From NCBI RefSeq assembly GCF_041146395.1, contig NC_091008.1:3547501-3611500 (forward strand): a DNA stretch of 64,000 bases. The letters run 5' to 3'. A program made the translations under genes and the position numbers. Source of the DNA: Eulemur rufifrons (lineage: Eukaryota; Chordata; Mammalia; Primates; Lemuridae). Shown piece by piece: positions 35,341 through 46,800 of the stretch (positions are counted from its first letter, which is position 1; the number at the start of each line of letters is the position of its first letter). The notes beneath the pieces are model-generated. The model searched no databases and was not told the DNA's origin. It saw only the letters and a list, made by a program, of their open reading frames with translations.

Positions 35341-35835
35341 ATGAGGAATCCTGGGGCTTTTAGCTTTCTGAGGATGATTTTCCTGGTGTTTCTATGTTTG
35401 TTTGTCCCTGAAGATCAATTCTTCGCCCTTCTGAGTCTATGGACCGCATCCCTTGGGCTCTTTTGTCTCTGGCTTCCAACTGGGCTTGGTCAATGGAGAC
35501 AAAAGCAGGAGATTGGAGGGTGGGAGGAGAAAGAGGCATTTATTCCTCACTGCACACCCCCTACCTTCTGGGCCAAGGTTTTGGCAGTTGCTTCTTTCCT
35601 GCTTCTTGGGACCAATCAGCTGGGCCCTCACCCTGGGACACAGCTGTCTCTGGATTTCAGTAACAACCGCCTGGTCTCGCTCCTTCAAGGCCACGGAGTA
35701 GTAACAGCTTCCAGCTGTTGTAAGTGCCTGCGTGGTTCACAGTCCCTTCACCTCTGTAAACCGTCCCTTCGTTCACCTGTCTCCAGTTAATCCTTTAGGT
35801 GTGCATCCAATTGTTGGGAGCCCCAGCTTAACACA
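35341..35835 (+). repeat. Ancient LTR-like element
   Basis: CCCTTCTGAGTCTATGGACC, CCCTTGGGCTCTTTTGTCTC, GCATTTATTCCTCACTGCAC and CTCTGTAAACCGTCCCTTCG are recognisable from an old mammalian LTR-like repeat. The several 74-149 codon frames here are fragments of that repeat and are not genes. No internal viral region was seen. Confidence 0.5.
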
Positions 35836-36425
35836 GACAGTGTGAATGGAAAAGAAGGGAGAGACGTGAGAGGCCATGCAATGGTCGCTAGAGGGCTGGC
35901 CTGGCATGACGCGGTGGAGGAGAAGGAGATGGAGGAAGAGCGGCATAGCAAAATGGAAAGCACGCTGTAACGCCAGAGAAATGTTTCCACATTCAATTAA
36001 GAACTCCTTGTAGACTCTGAAGAGTGCGGCTTCGACAGAGTAGAGAGGGTAAAAAAAACTGCCTTATTCCAAACTGGCTTCTTAGACTACCGCTGCTTAG
36101 ACAGATCGTCAGCTTTCTGAAGTGTGCATGGTTGGGAGTCAGCGTCAGAGAGGCTAACGCACACTGTTCTCCGCTGTTCTGTGGATGTCGTTTTTCTTGC
36201 CTGAGCTGGAAAGATCCCAACTCGTGTATTAGGACTTGCTGGGGATCTCAGGCTTCTTTGTTGTGACTCATCGTCCGCAGACAGCGCTCAGCAAGCGGCT
36301 CCAAGCAGTTCTTGTTTGAGGGTGGCAGACACACAGTTGGTGTCTCTCATCCACTGCGTCTCAGACCTACGGCCTTGGGTGTGATGAGCTGCACAATGAT
36401 GGCAGTCATTGCGATTCTATAGGTG
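35836..36425. other. Unique sequence
   Basis: Nothing recognised. Confidence 0.4.
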
Positions 36426-36429
36426 CCTG

Positions 36430-36710
36430 TTTCCCAGCTAGATGATGACAGCTTTGAAGATAAAGATGGCATCTTACTCATCCTCGAACCCACGATGCCT
36501 CAAATTTCCAGTGTCTGTCGAATTCAACTGCAGCGGATGTTCTTGTGCATCACATACTGTCTCTGTCTTCCTGAGCCAATGCTCTTTGGTGGGCTGTGCT
36601 TCTGCTGGAGACGTCCGGGCAACTCACTCCTGTTTTCTGTCTGGGTTCCTATGTGCCTAACGTACATTAGGGACCCAGTAGTGTTTACTGAACAAAGAAC
36701 TAATGATGGA
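36430..36710 (+). mobile_element. Probable L2 3' fragment
   Basis: TTGAAGATAAAGATGGCATC, CTTACTCATCCTCGAACCCA, and later GGGACCCAGTAGTGTTTACT GAACAAAG (in parts) are the layout of the L2 3' terminus. About 150 bases between the two halves are not L2-like. Confidence 0.4.
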
Positions 36711-39280
36711 GAGGCTGTGCTCCAATTATTTCCCCTTCCCTATGGCTATAAATATTACTAAACAGCCACCAAACTGAAGTGGAACCCCAAGAGGGGAAGA
36801 TGTCTTTCCCTCTGTTAACTATTTAACTTGGGAATTAAGAAATGAATTCTGCAAATTTCGCTCAGTAATACAGAATTTCAAGATGGCCACGCGTAATTGA
36901 TGCTGTACTTTAATCTGAAAGAGGTCTTTCGGGAGTTAGGCTTGGAATGCGTTCCTTTAAGGACTTGACTTCATGAAGACTCAAAGGATTAAGATTTAAA
37001 GATTTAAAACTCCTAGCCAAGTTACATATGACTCATACTCTGAAATGTTTCCCATTAGGAAAAAAAAAAGAAAATTGATCTTGTGGGACTTGGATCTCTC
37101 TTCTAGGTTGCTTTTTATGTTTTCAAAAGCCGCCAGGATTCCATTCTATTTTTTCGTGTGTAACTTTGCGCTAATAAACTTAAATATTTACCAATTATTC
37201 ACTAAAATGGCATTTTTGAGCAAAGAAAAATGGGGAATAATTGCTTCTTAGTTCTTGTGCTCCTAAGTAGTAAAAAAGTATTAAGTATGAATGGGAGAAA
37301 AGCTTACACCAGAACATAGAGGCTTGACAAGACCAGAAGAAATAGAGAAAGAAGAGCTGATACCTTCCTTTCGAAGGAACTGCAGCTGTGTGACCCCAAC
37401 ACTCTCTAAGGCCATCAGCCAATTAGGAGCTTGAGAAAATGCCATCGAATTGGATCAGCTGTGTTAAGGGTCTGTAGGTACCAAGAATTGTGATTTAGGT
37501 CAAGACGGTGGGAATTGACTAGTCAATTTTAATTAGGTCCTTAACTGATTTTTCTAAATTTGTCTATTTTTAGCTGGAGTTTGTTGTCTCCCAGTCTAAA
37601 AAAAAAACCAAAGAAGGTATAAATGGAGTTCTTCTGCAAAAAAAAATTGTGTTTTCTTGTCTCCATTTCTTAAAAATAACTCTCATTGAGATTAATGTAA
37701 TTTAACATCTCTACATCTCTGCTGTCGTTGGAAATTAATTTTCCCCACTGTTTCTGTCTTTAATTCGTTCCTAGCATGCAGTTTATCATTCACTTTGTTT
37801 CTAAGAAGTCACTTGTATTTTTCTTAAGATACTGAGACTTACCAGATCATAAAGATTCACAGAAAGCTGTTTGTCAGCTTTGAAAGTCCTGGCTTTGATT
37901 TTGGGAACTCTGTTTTTTTTCCATTCCTCATTAACAGACTGATAAGGCAGATATCCTGTGATAACTGTGGTGGGAAATTTAAAATTTTTTTTTTAGTTTT
38001 TATTAGTTTGCACCAATAATCTTAAAAAAAAAAGTAATCACTTTAGCGCCATCTTGTGGGCCAATTATATATCAAACCTTTCAAATGTGATAATACAATT
38101 TTTTTTTTCTGTTATTTTTGTTACTATAAAGACCTTAAGGTGCTAGATTAATTTTTGTGGCCTACTAAAAAATTCTAAATATTCAATAGCCGAGTTTAGA
38201 AGGCAATCCAAAGGTTAACCTGATAAATCTGAGGTTACTGTAATAAATAATTTAAACCAAGACCAGCGGTAGAAACAGATGGTGCTTCTGGAAGGACTTG
38301 AAAATTTTCCACTCTTAAATGAACATAAACTTTCTGCTTGGAGCTGTGCAACCACACGGACTTACGTGAAGGCCTGTAAATCTATGTGGTTGCTTTTTTT
38401 GTGATCTTGAGTCACATTCTTTTAATTTGATGCTTCTCAAGGTATGGAGAGCAGAGGCTAACTTAAAACACAAGAGAGCAAGTTCTGGTTTTTCTCAGTT
38501 TGCGTTGCTATCTTCCCTCTTCCTGTGATTGCTTCCTGCCCCTCAGTTTTGCATGTGAGAATGTATATTCCAGTAAGAGGACAAAAGGCATTTTAGCAAG
38601 CTTTTATTATAGCAAAGCCTGGGTTTAACTCCCTGAATAACTGAATAGGCATCTAATCCCGTGGATTTCTTAAGGTAGTGAGTTGAGTCCAGATGGATTA
38701 CAACATCTTTTTCCTGAGCCTTTTCAAATGATTAGTGACACTTCGGTTGACAATTGTGTTTGAGAGGTTACAACTGGCTTTGATAAATACATATACAAGA
38801 AAATAAAGAGAATGAAATGACAGAAAAGACAATGAAGTGACTGTATGGGATAGCACTCTGTTTTTAGCCATTTATATTTATGCTGATAGATTGATTTCTT
38901 TTGGCCAAAAAAAAAAAAAATTGGTATAGCTGTAAACTTAAGATGTGGTTGGTGAAGGTGAGCTTGTCAAGAGTATTTTTTAAATGGGGGATAAGTCATT
39001 GATTCATAAAAATTCTATTAGGTCACCAGGTGAAGTCTATTAATTTAAAGTTTGGATCAGACCATACGGCATTCTGATTGTGAAAGACATACAGGATATG
39101 TAATTGTCACCAACTTTATTGGTCTGATTTCACTGGTTTCAATTTTAGTTAATTTTTTTGGTGACTGTTCGTGTCATATTCACCTATAATTGAACAAATC
39201 ATTTCATAAGGAAATGAAATTACTTACACAAATGCATTGTGTGAATATTTGTGTCCTAGCAAGTTATTTACATTAAAAAA
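36711..39280. other. Repeat-poor AT-rich sequence, about 2.6 kb
   Basis: Only short A or T runs interrupt it (for example 37056-37066, 37986-37995, 38907-38921). No interspersed repeat or gene recognised. A strong CTCF-like motif lies at 38046-38059. Confidence 0.45.
38046..38059 (-). promoter_or_regulatory. CTCF-like motif
   Basis: The minus strand reads CCACAAGATGGCGC, which matches CCASYAGRKGGCRS at 13 of 14 positions, with the essential AGATGGCGC part intact. It lies in non-repetitive AT-rich DNA. Confidence 0.45.
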
Positions 39281-39284
39281 ATAT

Positions 39285-40345
39285 AAGCGGTCACCAAATG
39301 CTGGCTAGGATGTGGAGAAACTAGATCATTTGTACATTGCTGGTGGGAATGTAAAATGGTACAGCCACTTTGGATAACAGTTTGGCAGTTTCTTTTTTTT
39401 TTTTTTTTTTTTTGAGACAGAGTCTCACTTTGTTGCCCAGGCTAGAGTGAGTGCCGTGGCGTCAGCCTAGCTCACAGCAACCTCAAACTCCTGAGCTCAA
39501 GGGATCCTCCTGTCTCAGCCTCCCGAGTAGTTGGGACTACAGGCATGCACCACCATGCCCGGCTAATTTTTTTGATATATATATTTTTAGCTGTCCATAT
39601 AATTTCTTTCTATTTTTAGTAGAGATGGGGTCTCGCTCTTGCTCAGGCTGGTCTCGAACTCCTGAGCTCAAACGATCCGCCCACCTCGGCCTCCCAGAAT
39701 GCTAGGATTACAGGCGTGAGCCACTGCGCCCGGCCCGGCAGTTTCTTAAAAAACTAAACATGCAGCTACTATAGGACTCAGCAATTGTGTTCCTGGGCAT
39801 TTATCCCAGAGAAATAAAATCTTATATCCACACAAAAACCTTTACATGAATGTTTACAGCACCTTTATTTGTCATAGCCCAAACGGGAAACAACCCAGAT
39901 GTCCTTCAACAGGTGAATGGTTAAGCAAACTGTGGTACGTCTATACAATGGAATACTACTCAGCAATAAAAGGAACAAATTATTGATACAAACAACAGCT
40001 TGGACGAGTCTCCAGAGAATTATGCTGAGTGAAAAAGCCAGTCCTAAAAGGTTGCATAAGTATGATTCCATTTACCTAACATTCTTGAAATGACAAAATT
40101 GGAGAAACAAAGAACAGGTCAGTGGTAGGTGCAGGACAGGGCAAGGACAAAGGGGAAGTGGGTGTGGCTATAAAAGGACACGTGAGGGATCCTTGTGGTG
40201 ACTGAAATGCTCTATGTCTTGACTATGTCACTGTCACCATCCTGGTGGTGATATTGCACTATGGTTTTGCAAAATGTTACCACTGGAAGAACAAGAGTAA
40301 GTGGTAGATGATCTCTGTATTGTTTCTTGAAGTTAGTTGACCATG
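39285..40345 (+). mobile_element. Old L1 3' end, sense, split by Alu
   Basis: Sense L1 ORF2 and 3'UTR text: GCTAGGATGTGGAGAAACTA, TGCTGGTGGGAATGTAAAAT, then after the Alu GACTCAGCAATTGTGTTCCT, CACACAAAAACCTTTACATG, GGAAACAACCCAGATGTCC, ACAATGGAATACTACTCAGC, ATGATTCCATTTACCTAAC. Several stops break any frame. Confidence 0.92.
39395..39736 (-). mobile_element. Dimeric Alu SINE inserted in L1
   Basis: A T run leads to GAGACAGAGTCTCACTTTG and the element ends CACTGCGCCCGGCC. The duplication GGCAGTTTCTT flanks it at 39384-39394 and 39737-39747, and excising the Alu restores L1 text. Lemur-type linker present. Confidence 0.96.
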
Positions 40346-41080
40346 CCATTCCATGTATCTAAGGAAACTGATTTTATTTTACCAAATAGTAGACTGGATA
40401 TTTCAGTTGTCACAAACTAAAACACAGTTCTCAGTGCGTTTTTAAGCTCAGAATCAAAAAAGAATCAAAATATCTTCCTAGCAGCTAAAAGACGCTGTAG
40501 CGTCTACATGTTTGTTATGATGCCCTAGTTGGTTGAACTCATTGTTCTGATCATGGACCATCTGATGGCTGTCACTTATTCTTATTCTATAAAGGTCAGC
40601 TTCATTTCATTTGGCATAGTAGCTGATAGAAGAAAAAGTTATTTCAACACTATATTGGAATTTCAAAAATTAAAAAGGAATATATTCCACATCCAAACAG
40701 TAAGGAAAATTCTAAGGCAAGATAAGAGATATCCGAAATTGGGATTAATTAGATAATATGAGTTTTTTAAAAAAACTTCTGTTAAATTCACTCATTTATT
40801 TACAGTGCTTCCTAAAGGGCTCCACCCTTAGCTGATGGACAGACACTTAATCTTTTTTGACATCTCTAATCTCTTCTTGGTGTATGGGCATAAACTCCTT
40901 GACAAGTGTTTTTGTTTGTTTGTTGTGACCCGTGACTTTTGGGAAGGTTGCACCCCTGGGCGCAGCGGTGACTCTTACAGTCAGAGCTGTTTTTCCTGTG
41001 CTTCGTATTTTGTCACAAATAGTATTTCTATGATTCAGATTGAAAGAGAGAATATATATTCAGATCTTTCTGTTCTATAT
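40346..41080. other. Unique AT-rich sequence
   Basis: Nothing recognised. Confidence 0.4.
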
Positions 41081-41084
41081 GTTT

Positions 41085-41185
41085 TATAGGATTTTTAAGA
41101 TTAAATGAGTTAGTAAATATAACGTGTCTGGAATAGTGCCTGACACGTAGTGAATGCTGTAAGTCTTAGCCATCATTATTATAGT
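41085..41185 (+). mobile_element. MIR 3' fragment
   Basis: GATTAAATGAGTTAGTAAAT, GAATAGTGCCTGACACGTAG and CATCATTATTATAG correspond to the 3' third of MIR. The 5' part is absent. Confidence 0.7.
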
Positions 41186-41189
41186 TGCC

Positions 41190-42895
41190 ATTGTTTTTGA
41201 TTTCATGAATAATGTTGCCATAAACATTCTTGAACATGTCTCTTGAAGTGCATGTGCACACGTTATTGTTGGTTATATGCGTACAAGTGGAAATGGTGGG
41301 TCATAAGGTATACGTATCTCCAAATTTAAAAAATAGCTCTAAACCATTTGCCATATTGTTCCTCCTAACGTTACTTCTGTTATCAGTGTTAGAGATCCCA
41401 GTATTCCACATACTTTCAAATACTAATAGTATCAGAGTTTTTCATTCTGGCTATTCATGTGGTGGTTGTAGTATCTCGTGGTGGTTTTAATTTCCATTTA
41501 CCTCATTACTTATGATGCTGAGCACCTTTTGTATTCACCAGCCATTTAGATATCCTCTACTGCAAAGCACCTGTTTAAATCTGTTGCCCTTGTTACCGTT
41601 GCATTGATTTTTTTTCTCATTGATTTGTTGTGGATCTGAGACTCTTTATGATGTCTTTTGAAAAACAGAAGTCTTGAGCTTTAATGTAGTCCGATGTATC
41701 TACTCTTTGATCTTTCATGATCTTTCATGATTAGAATAAATTTAATGTAGTCCAGTTCATCAATCCTTTCTTTCATAGTTTTTATGTTTTGTTTAAGAAG
41801 ACTTTCCCTACCCCAATGTCATGAGTATATTCTCTAATATTTTCTCTTAAAAACCATATAATTTGCCTTTGATATTTTTGTACATCGTGTGAAATAATGA
41901 TCAAATTTTTTTTTTCTCCATACTGGCATCCAGTTGTCTCAGTACAAATTGTTGAAATGATCTTCCCTTCCTTGATGTTTTGTAGTGCCATCTTGGTTAT
42001 AAATCAACTGTCCTTAGATGAGTGAGTGTTTCTTGGATCTCTGTTCTGTTCCATAGGTCTGTTTATCTATCCTTGTGTCAATATCCTATTATTTAAATTA
42101 CTGGAGTTTTATATAAATCTTGATATCAGGATAATTTTGGCCTTCATTATTTCCATATAAATGTAGAATCAGCTTGTCAAATTCCACAAAAAAAAAAAAA
42201 AAAAATTAGAGCAAAATCCTGCTAGGATTTTTATTGAGATTGCACTGAATCTATAAATGGTTTCAGGTATACTGATTAATTTTCAACATGGGACATTTTC
42301 TAAAAATTTTAAAATTCATTTTACCTTAATTGGTCAGAAAAACATACTGTAGATGTCAATCCTTTGAAATTTAGTGAAACTTACTTTATGGTTCAGAAGA
42401 GGGTCAATTTTTATGAATGAATTATATGTGCTCAAAAAGAATGTGAATTTTATGTGCTTAAAATGAATTTATATGAGCTTGAAATGACAGTGTTCTATGT
42501 CTATCAATTAGGTCAAGTTTGTTAAACATACGTTCAAATTACCTAAGTTCTTACTAAACTTGATCTTGTTATTTTGTCCGTACTAAGATTTACTAAAAGA
42601 GGTCTGTTAGAATTGTAGATTTGTCTACTTTTCCTCATAGTACTGTTATATACTGTTTTATATATTATGAGGCCATGCTATATTGTATATATACATTTAG
42701 AATGATTATATTTTCCTGGTGAACTGAATTTTTATCATCAAGAAATGTGCTGTTTTAGCTCTAGTAATGTTATTTTTCCTTCACATCTATTGTGTTTTAT
42801 ATTAACACAGTTATATTGTTTTTGTTTAGCATTTCATGTCATAACATTTATCATTCTTGCAACTTCCTGTATCTTTTGCTTTAGGTGTGTCTATG
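41190..42895 (-). mobile_element. Long old L1 ORF2 segment, antisense
   Basis: Antisense L1 text runs for about 1.7 kb: AATAATGTTGCCATAAACAT, GTGGTTTTAATTTCCATTTA, TCTGTTCCATAGGTCTGTTT, CAGCTTGTCAAATTCCACAA, TTTATTGAGATTGCACTGAA, TAGGTCAAGTTTGTTAAAC. These belong to the reverse-transcriptase region. An A18 run sits at about 42188-42205 and a small internal duplication near 41680-41755. No frame is intact. Confidence 0.85.
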
Positions 42896-42897
42896 AT

Positions 42898-42945
42898 AGC
42901 ATATATATATACACACACATATATATACACACATACATTTTAAAT
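42898..42945. repeat. (TA)n/(CA)n compound microsatellite
   Basis: Alternating TA and CA blocks (CATATATATATACACACACA and a second cycle) at the 5'-ward end of the L1. Confidence 0.85.
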
Positions 42946-44270
42946 TCAATCTGGTAATCTTTTTCTCTAAATTGGAACATTTAGTCTATTTTTCATATAA
43001 TGTAGATACTAATTTGGGTTTAAATTCAGATATGGCATGAAAGCACAAACTAAAAGAAAGCCAGCACCCCCTGGACTCTAACCCCTCTCTTTCTAGCACT
43101 GCAAGACTAGCAAAAGCACTGTTCAGCTTCTTAGCCTCTCAGCTGCCTCTTCTAGATTTCTCAACTCTCCCAGGAAATAAGAAGCTTCAAATGCCAGGCT
43201 CACCTCTTTGGTCCTCAGTCCTCTCCAGATCCTGGCCTGGTAATTCTTCACTACTTTTTGGCTTTCCAATGCCTTGGAGAATATATTTTTTATGTTTTGT
43301 TCAGCTTTTCTAGCTAAGCATTTGTGCGAATTAACTAATTTGCCATTACTAAGCTCCTACAATCATATTTTTTAAAAGTCTTCTGTAGAATGTGCTTAAT
43401 TCAGTCATTAGAAACTGAATGAATATCAAAGGAGAAATGATGCAAAATGGAAATTGGTTTTCAGAGTTTAGGGAATAAGTAATAATAAATTGCAACCTTT
43501 CTGTGATGATCTTTTGCAATCTTAGTGCTGTGGTAGCCCTACCGGGTCAGCAATACATTTTCAGGTTACAATATGATGACAGGTGTAGAAATCAATGTCA
43601 TAGTATAATCTCGGAAGCCCAGGGAAAATCTGACGTGCATTGTACTTGCTCTCAGGATAGAACCAACTAATCCCTTATAAATAAAATGTACACCATGATG
43701 TCATGTGTTTCTCTGTGTGAATGATCACAAGTGGTTCTTTTGTGAGAAGCATGTGCCTTACTCTTTTAAAATTTACATTATGAATTTTCCCCAGACATTT
43801 AAATCACGTACATGCTTCGTGTTATTTAGGTAAGAAACCAGTAAATGTTTTGAATTGTGGATTTGCCGATTGTATTTCCCCTTGGTATTTAGCAAAATTT
43901 AAATAGATTTTTCCCTCCCCCTTCTACAGCACATCTTTGTTAATATATATTAATAGCTTTAAGTTAAATATTAACAGATCTTACTCTAAAATATGGTATT
44001 TAATGTATGTTTGAGTATTTTCAAAATAAAATAATTGTTAGAAATATTTACAGTAACAAAAATGTAGGCTGAATGTTTATAGCCTACATTTTCTTGAAAT
44101 ATCCAACAGTAATTATTATGATTAGAGATATGATACTATTACAGACCTGCAGAGTGAAAACCCTGCCATAGTAACTCTGCTTTACCTGGGATAGGTGCTT
44201 ATGCCATCAATATTACCTTACGGACTCTAAGGAAGGCCACTGTTTTATGGGTGAGCATAATTCAAAGTTC
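42946..44270. other. Unique AT-rich sequence
   Basis: Nothing recognised. About 43040-43260 is slightly more GC-balanced. Confidence 0.4.
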
Positions 44271-44274
44271 TTTT

Positions 44275-44400
44275 CTCAGCATGGGCTTTGGAGTCAAGCC
44301 ACTATGGGTTTCAGTCTAGGTTCTGCCATCTGCCAGCTTGCCTTTGGGCTCCTTAACATTTTAAAAGTTTGTTTCCTTGTTTGTTAAACTGGAGAAATCT
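44275..44400 (+). mobile_element. MIR 5'/core fragment
   Basis: GGGCTTTGGAGTCAAGCCAC, GGGTTTCAGTCTAGGTTCTG and CTTTGGGCTCCTTAACATTT follow the sense MIR order. The 3' end is missing. Confidence 0.72.
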
Positions 44401-45149
44401 CTGTGTGGAAGATCTGGAAAAAGGAAACAGGGAGAAAGGGTGACTTTCATAAATTCCAGAACATCAGTGTTTGATCACCTGAAGACTAAATTGTCTCTCT
44501 GTTACAAGGTTTATTTATAGATATGTGTAACAGAGCTTTGGGTTTACACTGCCTTTGACTTCTTAATATATGCTTTTTTTACAAAAACACTTTTTCGTAG
44601 TTTTATTACTAATTAAATTTTACATGGAGCAATATAGTAGGGGGTTTTATAAAAAAAAGTTTAGGGTGGTAACTGGTCTAGACCAGATTGTTAGCAGACT
44701 CCATCTTGTGCACCAAATTTTCTTGCAGCCTGTGTTGATAAAGTTTTATTGGAACTCAGCTATTCCTAAGTGTATAAGTATGATCTAGGGCTGGTTTTGT
44801 GCTACAATGACAGTGTTGGAGTATTGTGACAGAGACCACATGGCCTACAAAGCTTAAAATATTTACTATTCAGCTCTTTACGGAAAAGCTTTGCCAATCC
44901 TGGTCTAGAGGATAAGAACAGGGGAAAATCAAGCCAGGGCCGGTTCTGTGTTCTTTCTTCTTCCTCACTTGTGTGGTGTACTGAGCAAGATTGAACTCTT
45001 CCGCCCTGCGCTCCTCCACTTTCCAAAAAAAAGATGATCTGGCGAGTCACCAGTACCTCACTATGAATTAATTTGTGTACCTAACCTCTCTTAGGAGCAA
45101 TTTTCTTTTCCAAAAGGAAATGATGCTACTATAATTTGTCAATTTACGA
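44401..45149. other. Unique sequence
   Basis: Nothing recognised with confidence. About 44690-44910 contains wording such as GGCCTACAAAGCTTAAAATA, which may derive from an old repeat. Confidence 0.35.
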
Positions 45150-45190
45150 TAAAAATAAATAAAATAAAATAAAATAAAATAAAAATAAAA
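45150..45190. repeat. (AAAAT)n microsatellite
   Basis: About seven AAAAT or AAAT units in tandem, with one AAAAAT variation at the right end. Confidence 0.9.
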
Positions 45191-45740
45191 CCAGAAGTAA
45201 AAAGGAATTGAGGGAAGTTTATTCAATAGGATGAGTCTTTTCATATTAGGACTTCAAACGTTTTAGCATCTGGGCAGAAACAACTTTTGAGACATCCGTC
45301 AACTAGAGCTTGGTGGGCTCAGGTTATGCAAACTGTCTCTTCGTTTCAGTGGTCAGGTTTGTGTGTACCTGTTGTGTATATACCTCTATAAGTATATAAT
45401 ATTTGTCTATTTATTCTGTATTTACTTCAGCTATAGCCCTACTTATGTGTTCCTCAATACTTTATTCCCATGTATTTGAAAATCTGGCTTAACTTTGTCT
45501 TTAGTTATAGAGATTTGGTTTATGACCAAAGAGCTAAACACCATAGTGGTTGATAATGCAGTAATATTATTGTGATAATTTTACATTATCATCATTATCT
45601 TATCATTTGTACTTACTCAGCTTCCAAATAGGCAGTCATTTGTAACATAGATGTACATTATTGAGCAATGTGATAATATGTTTAGTTAACATGCTTCGTA
45701 CTTGACCATGTGCTTGTACTTACTGTTCCAAGTTCTCTCT
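45191..45740. other. Unique AT-rich sequence
   Basis: Nothing recognised. Confidence 0.4.
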
Positions 45741-45742
45741 CT

Positions 45743-45894
45743 CTATGTGTGTGTGTATATATATGAATATATTCACACTCATACATATTCATATATTAAC
45801 ATATTTATATTCATTATTCACATACCTATGAATTTATATATGTATATATTCATTTACATATTCACATGCATATGGATATATATGAATATATTCA
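45743..45894. repeat. AT-rich low-complexity tract with palindromes
   Basis: (TG)n and (TA)n lead into degenerate ATTCATATA-type repeats. The 19-mer ATATATATGAATATATTCA occurs at 45757-45775 and again at 45876-45894, and its core GAATATATTC is a perfect palindrome. Confidence 0.85.
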
Positions 45895-45895
45895 T

Positions 45896-46080
45896 TTTAA
45901 CTCTCACATAACATTTGAGGTGGGCACTATTTTTATCAGTCCCTTATTTTATAAAGGAGGAAGGTGAGTGGTTAAGTAACTTGTTCAACAGGACTTAGCT
46001 GGTAAGCGGAGGAGTCAGTATTAAATCCCAGGTAGTCTGGCTCTAGAGTTCCTGTTGTCAGGCATTGTGCCATATTGCTT
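45896..46080 (-). mobile_element. MIR SINE
   Basis: The plus strand carries TCTCACATAACATTTGAGG, GTGAGTGGTTAAGTAACTTG, TAGCTGGTAAGCGGAGGAGT and AAATCCCAGGTAGTCTGGCT, the complement of MIR. Confidence 0.82.
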
Positions 46081-46590
46081 ACAGACAGATATGATAACGG
46101 TTAATACTTGCTTACAAAAAATATACCAAAGTATTCCTTTGAGTAAGTAGTTCCTCCAATGAAACTAAAATAAAATTTACTTGGCATATGACATAAAATT
46201 GTTACAAGTAAATTGTTTTATAAAGAAAATTACATTTATAAAGTAAGTACTGATCTCCTTTACCCACCCAGTTTTTTAATCAATTTGCATTCTTCTTGTG
46301 GTTTTTTTTTTTTTTTATTTAAGCATGCACCGTCTTTTAATACAATCCAGAAAAGAGAAACTAAACCAAAAGTCAACACACCTTTGCCAAGGCTAAAATG
46401 AATGGCTCTGGGTGTTTTCTGTTGAATGACACTTAGGGATTTACTGCCGCTCTCCTGGCTGCCTCCTTATCTCTCAACGAACCTCATAAGTTGGAAATCC
46501 ACACCGCTACCCCAGAGTCATATGTTGAGTCATATACTGAGCTTTTCTCAGTATTGCCTTTCTGCCAGAAAGAGTATTGAGTGTTGCATA
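46081..46590. other. Unique AT-rich sequence
   Basis: A T16 run at about 46301-46316. Nothing else recognised. Confidence 0.4.
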
Positions 46591-46594
46591 AGGA

Positions 46595-46800
46595 TCCAAC
46601 ATGGCGCAGTGGAAAGAACATTGGATTTAGCGTCTCAAATCCCGGGTTCAAAATCCGACTCCCACAATGACTAGCTTTATAGTCTTGGGCAAATCACTCT
46701 ACATCAAGTTTCAGTCAACTTATTGGAACATGAGGATAATGATATCTATATCATGTGATTATTTCTGAGGATTAAATGGTATAGCAAGTGAACATGTATC
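46595..46800 (+). mobile_element. MIR SINE with clear tRNA-like head
   Basis: ATGGCGCAGTGGAAAGAACA, GGGTTCAAAATCCGACTCCC, GTCTTGGGCAAATCACTC and GAGGATTAAATGGTATAGC follow sense MIR from its tRNA-related head through the core to the 3' end. The A-box-like and B-box-like parts belong to the SINE and do not form a tRNA gene. Confidence 0.9.

Noticed and set aside
35341..35790. 149-codon plus-strand frame as a gene
   Set aside because: The underlying sequence reads as an old LTR-like repeat, and three other frames overlap it.
41190..42895. Active or intact L1
   Set aside because: The L1 segments here are diverged, truncated and stop-ridden; none has a complete ORF1 or ORF2.
46595..46800. tRNA gene suggested by A-box and B-box-like motifs
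   Set aside because: The text is the tRNA-derived head of a MIR SINE and continues into the MIR core and tail; no cloverleaf closes.
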